NCBI RefSeq assembly: GCF_041146795.1
Contig: NC_135185.1
Coordinates: 8,768,529 to 8,832,528 of the forward strand
Length of the DNA: 64,000 nucleotides
From: Maylandia zebra
Taxonomy: Eukaryota; Chordata; Actinopteri; Cichliformes; Cichlidae
Reading direction: 5' to 3'
The notes beneath the pieces are model-generated. The model saw only the letters and a list, made by a program, of their open reading frames with translations, was not told the origin of the DNA and did not search any database. Every line of letters begins with the position of its first letter. Position 1 is the first letter of the stretch. The translations under genes were made by a program, and so were the position numbers. Of this stretch, positions 33,253 to 49,489 are shown piece after piece.

Positions 33253-35540
33253 CAGGGCTGGACTGGCCATCGGGCATACCGGGCATTTGCCCGGTGGGCC
33301 GCTAGTGATTTTTCGTTTTTATGGGCCAATGGGGTTTTCTTCCTTTTCTTTTTTTTTTTAACGGTATAAATGAACAGTGGTGGATTGGCCAGTTGGTCAT
33401 GATCAACTCTGGGCTGGACCAATTACAGCCGAGGAGGTCAAACTTTAAAGTCAATGTGAAAAGGAACGCGATTTGTCCCATACTACTTCAGCTAGAAAGT
33501 TGCTAATTCAATCATGAAACTGATCAATGATCAGCTGATCGGCTTTTTTCTCTGCATCAGAAAGAGGAAACCAGTGGAGGTCGCATTAAACAATAGCAGC
33601 ACGTTTAAGCTTGATCAGCTGTTGTTAGCATTTATTTAATATTAATTTCTAGTATCAGCTGATGTTTGCTGGAGCCACAGCTGTAAACCTGCTGGTCATG
33701 ATGTTGGTTTGGATATGTGGTGAGAGGGAAACATGAAGATGAAACCAGGAGATGTCCTTACTGGATCATCAGAGCTGAACAGGTGATGGAGAAACAGGTT
33801 TACCTTTTAGGTGACATGAATGAGTTGAAGTTATGAGCTGTTTCTGAGAGACAAATAACACCAGGATCCTTTTTTATGTAGCTGACAGCTGGTAACTGTG
33901 TAGGGGCGGGTCTAGCAAAGTGTTGCCAGGGGGCTGCCACAAATGATTATTTTGGTAGTCGACTAGTCACCGATTATTTTTGCAATTAGTTGACTAATAA
34001 GATCATCATCCGTTGAACGTAAAACGTACAGCTTATTGCACCAGCAGCATCTGCTCTTATATAGCTATCATTAGCTTACAGCTTTAAGTGTTTAAGGTCT
34101 GTGCTAACTAAAAATAAAGACAAGATGATAGTTTATTAAATTTTAATGAAATTTGCAGATTGTTTCGATGGAGTTTAATAAACTCAGCCGTCTGCTCCTT
34201 GGTATCTAAAATATAACAGGACACCGGAGTAAACTCTCGACCGTCTCACACTTCTGATAATCAGTTGTCCGCTTGACATTTATTCAGCTGTGTAAAAACT
34301 ATAACTTTAATCTCAGCCAAACCGATTTACTCAGGAACAAATAAAACAGTGAAAAAAGCCAAACAATAACATTTTTAAGTTATCTAAGTGACTTATATAT
34401 CATGTTTAACCTGAGTAGCGAAAGACAGCGGTGGGTTTGAAGCCGGGAGTCCGGTGTTCTCACGGCTCTAGTGAGCCTTGCCCCCGGCTCGCTATCGAGC
34501 TAGTGGGTAACAGACGTCTCCGAAAACGTCGGAGCGCTTTTGAAAATATGTGGTGTCCTGATAAACTGAGCAGATATTTGAGGTTTACACATTTTCCCTG
34601 AAAATATGTTAAACGTTTATTTTGTGACCCAGAAAGAATAATAAGAGTAATATTAAAACCAACTAGCTGCCGCCATTGTTGGAAACTGAGCAGGGCCGCG
34701 CTATGAATTCTGGGACACAGCCTTCTTCTTCGGGGTTTAATGGCAGCTGGCATCCTTGTACATGCAGTGCTGCCATCTTCTGTTTCAGTCCGTTATTACA
34801 CTCTTAAATCCTGCTACTTATTCCTGCGTCTTTTGGGATCTTACAAAGCTTCAAACGACGCGTCGACTATTAAATTAGTCGTCGACGATTTTGATAGTCG
34901 ACGTAATCGTGACTAGTCGACTAATCGTGGCAGCCCTAGTTGCCAGGGGGGCAGGTAAGGCATTAACAGGGAGAGGAGGGGGGCACAAAGAAATACTTTT
35001 CTTTCTTGTTCTCATTTAAAATGTCTCACTTTTAACAAATAATTATCTGAATCTTTCAACCAACGTTTTCATCTGATGTCAAATGTATAGAAATCCATTA
35101 TTGTATTCAGTAAATATCAAGTCTAGTTAGTATATACCCTAGTAGGTTATAGTTTTCTTTACTTTGTTAAGGTACCATCTGTGCAGTCTGCAATTCTGTT
35201 GAAGAAAGATGTTGAATCTATTTAATTACTGGAGAAAAATAATAGATTTATGTGCATTTGTTGTATACGTGCATTAAATTTAAATCGGTTTTGTTAGTTA
35301 AGCATCTTGAGGCAGAGGGTGGTTCCCTACTTTTTTTCTTTGCTGGGAGTTGGCAACCCTTTTAGTTATAGGTATATGCAATTATAAATTAGGTGTTACT
35401 GTTCAGAATACCAGAATAGGGAAGGTGGTGTAGGTTTAAGCTTATTATAAAGGCTTTAAAGGATTTAGGACTTTTCCTATAATACCATGGTGGGCCGGTC
35501 ACTAGTCAAAATGCCGATATTTTGTCCCAGTCCAGCCCTG
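33253..35540. mobile_element. hAT-type element B, nested in A
   Basis: Inverted ends CAGGGCTGGACTGG at 33253 and CCAGTCCAGCCCTG at 35540 are perfect complements. Sub-terminal GCCCGGTGGGCCG (left) and GGTGGGCCGG (right) also occur. No clean target duplication is visible, and no transposase frame survives. Element C is inserted within it. Confidence 0.82.
33930..34938. mobile_element. hAT-type element C, innermost
   Basis: A perfect 8-base duplication GTTGCCAG (33922-33929 and 34939-34946). The ends are GGGCTGCCAC and GTGGCAGCCC, followed inward by TAGTCGACTAGTC on both sides. About 1.0 kb, non-coding. Being innermost with an intact duplication, it is the youngest layer of this nest. Confidence 0.93.
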
Positions 35541-36429
35541 TTATTTTCCCCTGTTATATTCCAGCGCCAAAACATCAGAATCAGCGAGCTGTCAGCTTTC
35601 AGCCCCAACCGTGTCGTCGGTGAGAAAGACTACATCTCACCGATTCTGATCCGTCGGCGCTTTGTGTTTACGTCTCTGTGCAGAAGCGTGTTACTGCTCT
35701 CATTTACTGTTTTAAATGTTTGGTGGTTGTTGAAATTCTGTGAGATTTAACCTGAGATTCTGGCGTTTCAGGAAAAATAAATGTAAAAATCGATTCAGGA
35801 TTTTAATGAATCGATATCACATTATCCAAGCTAGAATAGATTTTAATCGATAAACAAAACCCACTGCTAGTCAACAGTATCGAATGCTGCACTAAGGTCT
35901 AGCAGGACAAGCACAGAGATGAGTCCACTGTCAGAGGCCATAAGAAGATCATTTGTAACCTTCACTAAAGCTGTTTCTGTGCTGTGATGAGCTCTGAAAC
36001 CTGACTGAAACTCTTCAAATATTTTTTTTTCTAAGGGTAAAAATTTTACTTTTGAAGAAAGTCATTATTAATTAAAGGACTGCTCAGCTTAACGGAGCAC
36101 TGACCGTCAGGCACTGTAATTATTTATTTGGGACTAACACTAAATCAGATTAAAAAGGTCTGAGGAATTAAACTCTGACTAAGGGCCAGTTGGATGATAA
36201 CAGGACTGGTTTCTGAGCTCAGGTGGAAAAAGCTCAGTCAGGCTTTCAAATGAATCTAAACATGTCTTGATTAATAAGCTAAAGTGGAAAGTTGCTGCCA
36301 CACCCCCTCCTCTACCATAGTTGTTGCATTTCAGGAGGAAATGTAATGAGATTACAACCAGACCAGCTACAATTTTCTCAACTGTGTCCTGAAGTCACAT
36401 AATGACATATACAAGTATATGATAAAGCT

Positions 36430-36435
36430 TTTATT
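36430..36435 (-). other. probable dkc1 polyadenylation signal
   Basis: TTTATT on the plus strand reads AATAAA on the dkc1 strand, about 230 bases after the dkc1 stop at 36663. Confidence 0.6.
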
Positions 36436-36662
36436 TCTGGTCCGAGGTCAAATTTTCAAAAAACAAACCAAACAAACAAAAAGCTCAAGCTCAGTTTCAG
36501 AACAAAAAACATTTAATCTTAAAAGTACAAACAGGTATTTACAGTTTAAAAAAATATTTTTACAAAATAACGTTATGTTCTGCTTGCATGCAGAACTCCC
36601 ACAACCATCTGCACTCAGGGTTGACGTGGGCCGGGTCTCGCCACCCGTTCACCTGAGACTCC

Positions 36663-41206
<4,544 letters not shown>

Positions 41207-41487
41207 CTTCCGTCGACTGAGCGCGCACCGCGACCCCTTCCTCCTCTTCTCCCCCTGCTCCTCCTTCTTCTTTGGTGTTGGCAGAAGCGGAGGGGTTTAC
41301 CGCCACCTCGTGGTGTGGAGATCACCAAACGTGTCTTTCATTCCTCGCTTCTTCCAGATTTCAGAAACAGGAGCGACCTGAAGGTCAAAGTTCAGACTGA
41401 GTGACTCCCACTGTGACTCCTCCTCAGTGTTACTACATGTCCTGATGGGAAAGTGGACATGTGAGTGAGGCTCCTCCTGTGTGACCA

Positions 41488-41830
41488 AACTAGGGGTGGG
41501 TTTAAAAAATCGATTTCCCGATTCAAATTGAATTTAGTTTGAATAACGCAATACCGATTCATTAAATCCTGAATCAACTTTTTAAAATATAAATGTACAG
41601 AGCGTGGATCGTTCACCCGACGACACGAACACGCTGTCGGTGCACTGCATCACTTCAGCAGCATCAGGTAATGTTCATATGTGGATCAGAGTTTTCTTCC
41701 GTTTTTGATCTACTTTTTATTAAGTTTTTCCTTTTTCTACATATAAACAAAAGGAGAAGAGAAGGATTACATTTGTTCTTCCTGACCTTTGGTGTCCAGG
41801 TGACTTCATCTGTGTTTAGGGCCAAAAAGA
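41488..41830. mobile_element. truncated hAT-like end
   Basis: CTAGGGGTGGGTTTAAAAAA followed by ATCGATT and AACGATTC-type repeats matches the right end of element A in reverse (CAGTGGGTTTTG... ATCGATT). Only one end was found. It starts about 280 bases upstream of the dkc1 ATG, so the dkc1 promoter is confined to 41207-41487. Confidence 0.5.
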
Positions 41831-41852
41831 AGAGCAGAGGAAGAAGAGCAGG

Positions 41853-41925
<73 letters not shown>
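41853..41925. repeat. (ATCA)n microsatellite forming the LINE 3' tail
   Basis: About 18 copies of the tetranucleotide directly abut the 3' end of the antisense LINE starting at 41926. CR1/L2-type LINEs typically end in short tandem repeats rather than poly(A). Confidence 0.95.
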
Positions 41926-41939
<14 letters not shown>

Positions 41940-44900
41940 ACTTTTCATACAGCAATGTAGCACAAAATGAATTACATGGTTAAAAGCAGCCCACCCTACC
42001 GTGCCCTCCAACTCACTCCCCACACTCTCATTAACATAAACGATCATGGATACATACCCCCCCACCCCCACCCCACGCACACACACACACGCACACTTAA
42101 AGAGTAAACTTGGGCTGGGCACACATGAGCCAGGTGAGGAAACAGTATCACAGGGAGCCATCTGCACCGGGAGCCGGTCACAGACCGCAGCCTCCAGGCC
42201 GGGCACACAGCAGGAGGGAGACAAAGAAGCCCCCCCAGCCAGGCTGAGAGGACCCCCAGAGCCCCAGCAGCCACGGTCGATCACAGCCCCGGTGCAGAGA
42301 GCGCCCTCCGAGGAAACACTGGAGCTATGACCCAATATGAGTATATACAGAATAAAAAGATAAAATAAATAAGAATGGGGTTCAATATAAATATAAATAG
42401 AGTAAGAAGATAAAAAATGAATAAGAATAAAATCAATAAATATTAGGTAAAGCCTAAATTAATAAATAGAATAACAGGATAGAATAAATAAGCATAAAAT
42501 AAATAAACGTTAGGTGAAAGCTAAATTAAAAAGGTGGTTTTGAGCCTGTTCTTAAAAACATGTACGTTCTCTGCGGCCCTGAGCTCCTCCGGCAGGCTGT
42601 TCCACAGACGAGGACCATACCACTGAAAAGCTGCCTCTCCGTGAGTATGTGTCCTGACTTTGGGAACAATCAAAAGGCCAGTACCAGAGGACCTCAGGGT
42701 CCGCGAGGGTTCGTATGGTAAAAGCAGATCTGAGAGATAAGAAGGCCCAAGACCATTAAGACATTTAAAAACCAATAAAAGAACTTTAAAATCGATCCTG
42801 AAACACACGGGGAGCCAGTGCAGCGATTCTAAAACCGGTGTAATGTGGGCCCGCCCTCTGATCTTCGTCAGCACACGAGCTGCAGAGTTTTGTAAAAGTT
42901 GTAAAGGTGAAATATTATTTTTGGGGAGACCAGAGAGCAGGGCAGTAATCAATGCGACTGGTAATAAAAGCATGCATCAGCATCTCCGTGTTGGCCCGAG
43001 AGAGAATAGGGCGGACTCTGGCTATATTTTTAAAATGAAAAAATCCAATTTTGGTTACATGCTTAATATGTGGGATAAAACCAAGCTCAGAGTCAAAAAT
43101 AACACCCAGGTTTTTCACTTGTAGCGAAGGACATAGTGAAAATGCCTGTAATTTAGACAAGAGTTTCTCTCTCTGAGCCTCAGGACCGACAATTAAAACT
43201 TCAGTTTTGTCCTGGTTAAGCTGTAAAACGTTTTCTGCCATCCAAGATCTTATATCTAGAATACAGTTAAAAAGAGCATCCATTGGTCTGGTGTCATCAG
43301 GAGACACGGAGATGTACAGCTGCGTGTCATCAGCGTAACTGTGGAAGTTCACTCCATGCCTCCTGATGACACTGCCGAGAGGGAGCATATACAAATTAAA
43401 AAGTACAGGGCCTAGAACCGACCCTTGAGGCACACCACATGTCATTCTATGGATCTTAGAGGAGCATGTATCCATACTCACTATAAAAGTTCTGTCTGAG
43501 AGACAGGAAGTGAACCAGTTGTGTACAGCACCAGAGAGGCCCACCATGTGTTTCAGTCTGTTTAAAAGAATAGCGTGGTCTACTGTATCAAAGGCTGCGC
43601 TTAGATCCAGTAGCACCAGGACTGAGAGCTTTTGGGAGTCCCAGTTACATCTAAGATCATTTAGAACCTTTAGGAGAGCCGTCTCTGTGCTGTGGTTCAC
43701 CCTAAATCCAGACTGGAATATCTCCAGGATCTGTCTATCATTGAGAAAATCAGTAATCTGAGTAAAAACACGTTATTCTAAGATTTTACTTAAAAATGGT
43801 AAGTTGGATACAGGTCTGTATTAAAATCATTACAATCCAAATTGCTCTTCTTCAGAAGGGGCCTCACCACTGCCGTTTTAAAGGCAGCAGGGAAGACACC
43901 CAACTGAAGAGAGCAATTCATCATGTATAAAAGCTCAACCTCAAAAAATATAGTTTTTTAAAAAAAGTAAAGTGTTTTAAAGAGTGAAGAAGGGATTGGA
44001 TCTAAAAGACATGTGGTGGGTCTCACTGTGGAGAAAACTTTCTGAAGGTTCTCAGCATTAACCAGGACAAAGCTGTCCAGTGTCTCCTCAGGTACAATCG
44101 AGCCCTCAGATGTGTTTACAATCATATCGTGAGAAGATAAAATATCAGATCTGATGGTGCTGACTTTTCCCCTGAAGTGGTCTGCAAACTGCTCACAGAG
44201 CGAGTCTGTGGGGGTTCTTTGGGAGCTGTTAAAATCAGGGTTAAATAATTGATCTATGGTGGAAAAGAGGACCTTGGGATTATTTTTGTTATCACTGATT
44301 ATTTTGGTGAAGTATGAATTTCTTGAAACTTAAACTTGCAGCCACTTCAGAGGTTAGATAGCGCCTCCTCACAGTTCGCACTGAGGTCTTCCGCTGAATA
44401 AAACCGGTGATGTTAAAAAACACACAGTAGTGGTCAGAGACAGCCAAGTCAACAACAGAGGACACCCTGGTGGACAGCCCATGGGTGATGACCAGGTCCA
44501 GAGTGTGTTGCTGCATGACGTGTTGCTCCTCTGTTGTTGCTGCGTGACGTGCTGGGTAAAATCCAAACAGTGAAGAATGTTTTAGAATTCTTTTGATGCA
44601 GGGTCAGAAGGATTATCTATGTGCAGGTTAAAATCACCGGTTAGAATTATCATGTTATATTTTGAGTGTATGTTTGTTAAAAATTCAGAGAATTCCTTGA
44701 TAAAAGCAGCGCTGTCTTTAGGTGGTCTGTAAACTGTGACAGATAAAACTGGAGGGCTGCTAAAAACAATAGCATGAAATTCAAAAGTGGTAAAATGATC
44801 AAATAAAATGTGTTTGGAGGTGAGTGTGTTGTTGGCTAAAGATGCAGTCCCACCACCTCTCTCACCACTTCTAATAGAAAAAGAGAAATTAAAATTTGGT

Positions 44901-45720
44901 GGGGAGGCCTCAGTGAGAACAACTAGTGCATCCGAGCCCAGCCGTTTCAGTTAAAAATAAACAATCAAGTTTATTATCTAAACTTAAATCATTAATAATA
45001 AAAGACTTGTTCAACAGAGAGCGGACATTTAAAAGTGCCATACTGACTGAGACTGGTGGATTTTTGACAGTAGAGTTCAATGGATGTTGACATCTTTGAA
45101 GAGGCCGGAGGTTATTAATGTTTTTGGAGTTACTGGATTTATGATAATTCTGTTGCTCTCTGTTTGTGATTATGACGGGTATTGTGTTGACTGTGGGAGA
45201 GAGAGGTCCGAGTCCAGAGTTTTGTGTATTACTGTTAAAAGTGGAACAAATATAGGAGCTGGGACCAGAGGGACATCAGTCAGTGGCGGACAGATCAGCA
45301 GGTAATGTCGGTTTGGGGTAATGACAGGGCCGTGTGCGGGAGTGCTGTACGCCAAATGCCAAATTGGCGGACAGCAAACGGCGTCCCCAGGTGTTGAGGT
45401 GGAGCCCGTCTGCCCCCAAAAGCTGCCTCCTCTCCCAGGAACTCGTCTCAGAGCCTGTTACCTGGAGCTCTGATAGTGAGCCGTTTACCTCTGACATGCT
45501 GAAAACACACGTGCCGTAATGTGTGTGTGATGCACAGTGTTGGGTGTAAGATCAGATATTCCCATTTTTACAGCTGAGCTGCTGCAGTTTAACATCATTG
45601 CTAAGTTCATAGCCAAGTTAATGGTACTGCCTTTATGGAAGAGAGTCCTTGACTGTGTAAATCTGGAGTTTGGGCCCATTGCCATGTTATATGTATTATA
45701 AAAGTAATTCATATGTGGAT
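41926..45720 (-). mobile_element. near full-length L2/CR1-type LINE
   Basis: In antisense order: a possible ORF1 segment with GADGLHLNTWGRRLLSANL (45276-45497), resembling the esterase-like ORF1 of CR1/L2 elements; endonuclease sequence with LVITHGL...VDLAVSDHYCVFF (44292-44516); RT (42521-43700); and the (ATCA)n tail. About 3.8 kb with several frameshifts. The left part has long non-coding 3' sequence (41926-42500). Confidence 0.85.
42521..43700 (-). pseudogene. LINE reverse transcriptase, one frameshift
   Basis: Two overlapping frames. 42915-43700 has [50 protein letters not shown], the catalytic [12 protein letters not shown] and LGVIFDSELGFIPHIK. 42521-42973 has the C-terminal SLHWLPVCFRIDFKVLLLVF and LWNSLPEELR. 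A shift near 42915-42973 separates them. Otherwise the protein is well preserved. Confidence 0.88.
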
Positions 45721-47836
45721 AGGATCCGATTGGCTGTATGTGTCAGTGCGGTGTTCCCAGGCCAGCTGAGAGATTTCATCTCTCTAGCATATCCTGGATC
45801 TGCCCTGGGGCCTCATTTCGAAACACCTCCCAGGAGGCACCCAGGTGCAACCAACCTTCTCAACTGGCCACTTTCGATCCAGAGGAATAGCGGCCCAACC
45901 TATCTCCACAGAAGAGGCCAGCCACCCTTCAGAGAAAGCTGATTTCTGCTGCTTGTATCCGTAAACTCATTCTTTTGGGCACTACCTAGACCAGGGGTCG
46001 GCGAGCCGCATGCGGCTCTTTAGTCTTTATTTTGCAGCTCCGGGTGGTTTGGGAAAATAAATTAGAAGTATTTTGCTGAAGTGTATTTTATTTGTGTTTA
46101 GTTCTTTTTTTAACTTGTAGTTCTAAATTGGAAGATTATTGTTATATTGAAATATAAAAATAAAATTATATCTTTATTTTTTCATTGCTCAAAATAAGCG
46201 TCACACTCGTGGAAGCCGGTGTACCCGCCGAAACGCCGTGCATTTATCGAGACTTTCAACCCCAGGTAGGCCAGTTATGGATCTTCGGATCCACATTATG
46301 TCGGCAGCTGTTCTCCACCGTGAACTATGTTAAAAACAAACACCACTTACGCCTCACACGACAGTCCTACGTAAAGATGAAAGCCCCGATCTGCAGACGC
46401 TGTGCGCAGAGGTTCAGGGGCAGAAGTCCCATTGTAAACATACGACGGCAGACCCGACGATGTTTGCATGAACACATTTTTCAGCATCTCTTTATTGACC
46501 ACTTTTCACACGCGGTTGCTGTACGCATACAGCCGGCTGTAGCTCTTCAACAGCAGAGAGAGCACAGACTTTAAGGCGGCGAGGCGTGATTGCGGGTGCC
46601 GCTCAGGTGCGTCCGCTTCCCATGCAGCGGCACTGCAGACCACGCCCCGCCACACACATTAACCAGGTAATATACATATTTAGGCAGAATTTTGTAAATA
46701 TCTATTTTTCATTTTTAGCAGCATAGTGCTTTTTTCCAATTACTTTTTAAAAGTCAGGTCAAGGCTCCAAAAGCCCAAAGGCGATACAAGGGTGGAGGCT
46801 CACAACAGTTTTTGTTTGCTGGATCATTTTAGTTCAGCGTCTTTCCTTTTGTTATATTTCTTTAAGAGTTCAAAATGTGTTAATTACATAAATGTACTTT
46901 TCTCTGTAGCACTTCATGGAGTTCATAAACAACACACCTTAGTTGCTCTGTGGATTCTTTTAAAAAGCACACTGTTAGACATTTTATTGTATTTTTACAG
47001 TAACTTACTGGCAACACTATTGCCAGTAAGTTACTGTAATTACTGATCTACAGTATCTTTACTGTTGTGATGTTTTACAGTTCAACCACTTTACTGTAAA
47101 CATATATTACAGTATAACAGCTTTACTGTAAACGTGGTTTACAGTTAGAAAGACTTACCGTGATTAAGTTTTATAGTATCACTGTACTGCAAATGTGGTT
47201 TATGGTATAACACTGTAATTGTGTACAGTATAATTTGTTTAGACTGTAATTGTGTTTTACAGCATATAAAATAATATTAACATTCATATTCAATATAAGA
47301 ACATTTACAAAAAACAATATAATTCAATAAAGTAGTCTCAGAATAGTGAATTAAACCAACATTTATTGTTGATATTTTTTTTAACAAGAAAAACATTTTT
47401 CAACTGAATAAAAACAATGCCAATAACCAAAATAAATAGAAGCGTACATGAAAACTACACAGTCCTTCACCTTTCTGTCTGATTTTTTTAAGGAAAACAG
47501 TTTTTCATTCCACTAAAAACAGGACAAACCCACCAGCATGAACATTAAATAAACTATTACAATTGTAAAACAAAACTCATTTACAAAATGTAATAATTAT
47601 CAGTGGGTCCCAGGAAATAGAATGTGACATGGGATTTAGATTTCCGTTACCAGGATGGTTGGGTTCAGCGTAGTCTACATCACCACCTGTCAAAGACACA
47701 TAATCAATATTCATGTTTGCTCAGGTTATTCACTTGTTCACATCTGTCTGAGATCATTCATACTGTTGTATGGATGTGTGTACAGTATGTATATAATTAT
47801 CAGCTATGTAAAAGATATTATCATCTCTGTTCTTAC

Positions 47837-49489
47837 CTAGTTGGAAGTCCTCCATTCAAACTCAGAGAGCCGCTGGAGGAAGGTGGTGATCCGAGGGCTG
47901 ATGCTTGTAACTTTCCTCTTTACGACACGACCTGTCTTGCGGCTTGTACCAAGTTTTGCAGGGCATTTTGTTCCCATGTCTGGATTGATCCTCACAAAGA
48001 ACCTTTTAACAGAAAAAAGGCTGCTTTAATTTCAAAATTAAAACATACGTTACAGCAATCACCTATATGTTTCTGCAACTGTAGTCAAGCTATCACATAT
48101 ATTTCATTCTTAAATGGTGTAAAGTATTTACCTCTGTATCATCTCCAGTGTGATGGACGCTGACTCCTGATACTCAAGGTTGAAAACGTAGTATGACGCA
48201 AAGAAGACAGCAAGGGTGCTGGCAAAGTCATGCATCTGCTCAGGCTCATAAAATACCTTGCCCTCCAAACTGATCATCCAGCGGCTTGCAGACATGAAAT
48301 TATTCCCTAAAAACAGACAAGAGTCCAATAAGACAATGTGCTCACCCTTACAAATAAGGTTTCCACAAGAATGCTGGATAGCAGGCCTCACACTGTACAA
48401 AAATAGAATGCACACGGTTTGCTGCTATTTCTCTTATTATTTATTATCTAATGAAAATTATGATCAATTACAGGAAAAAACTGCCTTATGTCTTTGCATT
48501 TTGGCCTGTGCTGAAGTGTTAGGCTGTTTTTTCCTGTTGGTCATTGTGTATAATAAATAATAAGAGAAACAGCAGCAAACTGTGTGTATTCTATTTTTAT
48601 ACAATATAAAACAGACAAACCCCTGTTAAGTAAGTTGTTGTGGGTACAAATACCACAATAATTACATAGATTTTTTACAAAAATATTACAACAGGATTGA
48701 AACTATTTACTTACCAAGCGCTATTACCCTTGGTGTGATGGGTAAGGTCATCTCTCTCTCAACAGACATCTTGGTGGAAAAAGCCTTTAAAACACAAAAT
48801 GAACTGATTTGAATGATGATACCCAAAATCATTGAAATATTTTCCTTTGTTTATGTTGACAGTATTGAGAGTGCATGTGTAAAATTTTAAATATAATTAC
48901 GTCAGCCAAGATGAAGATTGAGTCCTCTTTTTCTTGGAAGTACTTCATCAGAAGGAGGATGGCTGCTGTGGCGATCTGGTTGTGGTTCAGCTTTGCACTG
49001 TCGCACTCACGTAGCAGATGTTCAATCTCCTTGTTCCACTGAAGTCTCTGGCTTTGAAAGAAGTTCAAAATTCTCCTTCCTTTCGTAAGAAGGGCTTCAC
49101 TGAGACGTGTCTCTACCTCAATATCTGTGAGTGTGTGGAAGTGAGTGCAGAGGCCTCTTTTAGTAAAAAGAAATGGCCAATGCTCTTGAACCTCACATAA
49201 GGTGGGGGCAGGCCAAGAATTAAGCATGTGCCTCTGGTAAATATAAGTCAAAGACATATAAGTATTTACATCTGTTGTTTCAATTGCTTGAGGACCTGCT
49301 GATCTGAAGACAGTTGACACAGTCTGTCTTTTTGTCTCCAAAGTTTCACTTGTTTCTCCTTCTGGTAGGGTTGTGGGTTGCCAGTTGATGCAACCATAGC
49401 TATCAAGTTCAGATCTCCCCCTTTTGATGGCAACATCACCCTCATTGTTTTCCCTGGTAGACCTTTTCCTTGGCTGCCGGATTCTGCTG
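47837..49489 (-). CDS. second CACTA-encoded protein, SAMD3-like C-terminal region (4 exons, 5' incomplete)
   Basis: Exons 49489-48901, 48784-48715, 48306-48132 and 48002-47837 have GT-AG borders and compatible phases, giving about 333 residues to a stop. Motifs: ENNEGDVAIKRGRSELDSYG, WPFLFTKRGLCTHFHTLT, LNHNQIATAAILLLMKYF, EREMTLPITPRVIALG, NNFMSASRWMISLEGKVFYE, FASYYVFNLEYQESASITLE, RVVKRKVTSISPRITTFLQR. The central part resembles fish proteins usually labelled SAM domain-containing protein 3-like, though no SAM domain is visible here. The start is missing: the first exon follows a splice acceptor at the presumed deletion point. Function unknown; it may help transposition or be a captured host sequence. 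Confidence 0.65.

Larger units (their letters stand above)
31415..35869. mobile_element. hAT-type element A, nested in the LINE
   Basis: Inserted in the LINE with an imperfect 8-base duplication (GGCGACAG at 31407-31414, GTCAACAG at 35870-35877). The ends TAGGGCCGGGTATCG and CAAAACCCACTGCTA are weakly inverted. ATCGATTC-rich sub-terminal sequence occurs on both sides. It contains element B and probably another decayed hAT segment from about 31680 (AGGGCATAGATTTGGC onward). Confidence 0.75.
30160..36365 (-). mobile_element. L2/CR1-type LINE split by a nested hAT (parts 30160-31414 and 35878-36365)
   Basis: The 3' part encodes the RT core and C-terminus. The upstream part resumes at 35878 on the far side of a 4.5-kb insertion: reverse-strand reading gives fragments of the conserved STETALVKV...[15 protein letters not shown] region. 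Joining the flanks across the insertion restores collinear LINE sequence apart from one target-site duplication. It is the outermost and oldest layer of the nest between the F-box gene and dkc1. Confidence 0.88.

Noticed and set aside
41854-41925. CRISPR-like regular array
   Set aside because: It is a simple tetranucleotide microsatellite in eukaryotic DNA, with no spacers.
47624-48163. 179-residue plus-strand frame inside the CACTA element
   Set aside because: It is antisense to the last two exons of the reverse-strand gene and lacks motifs of its own.
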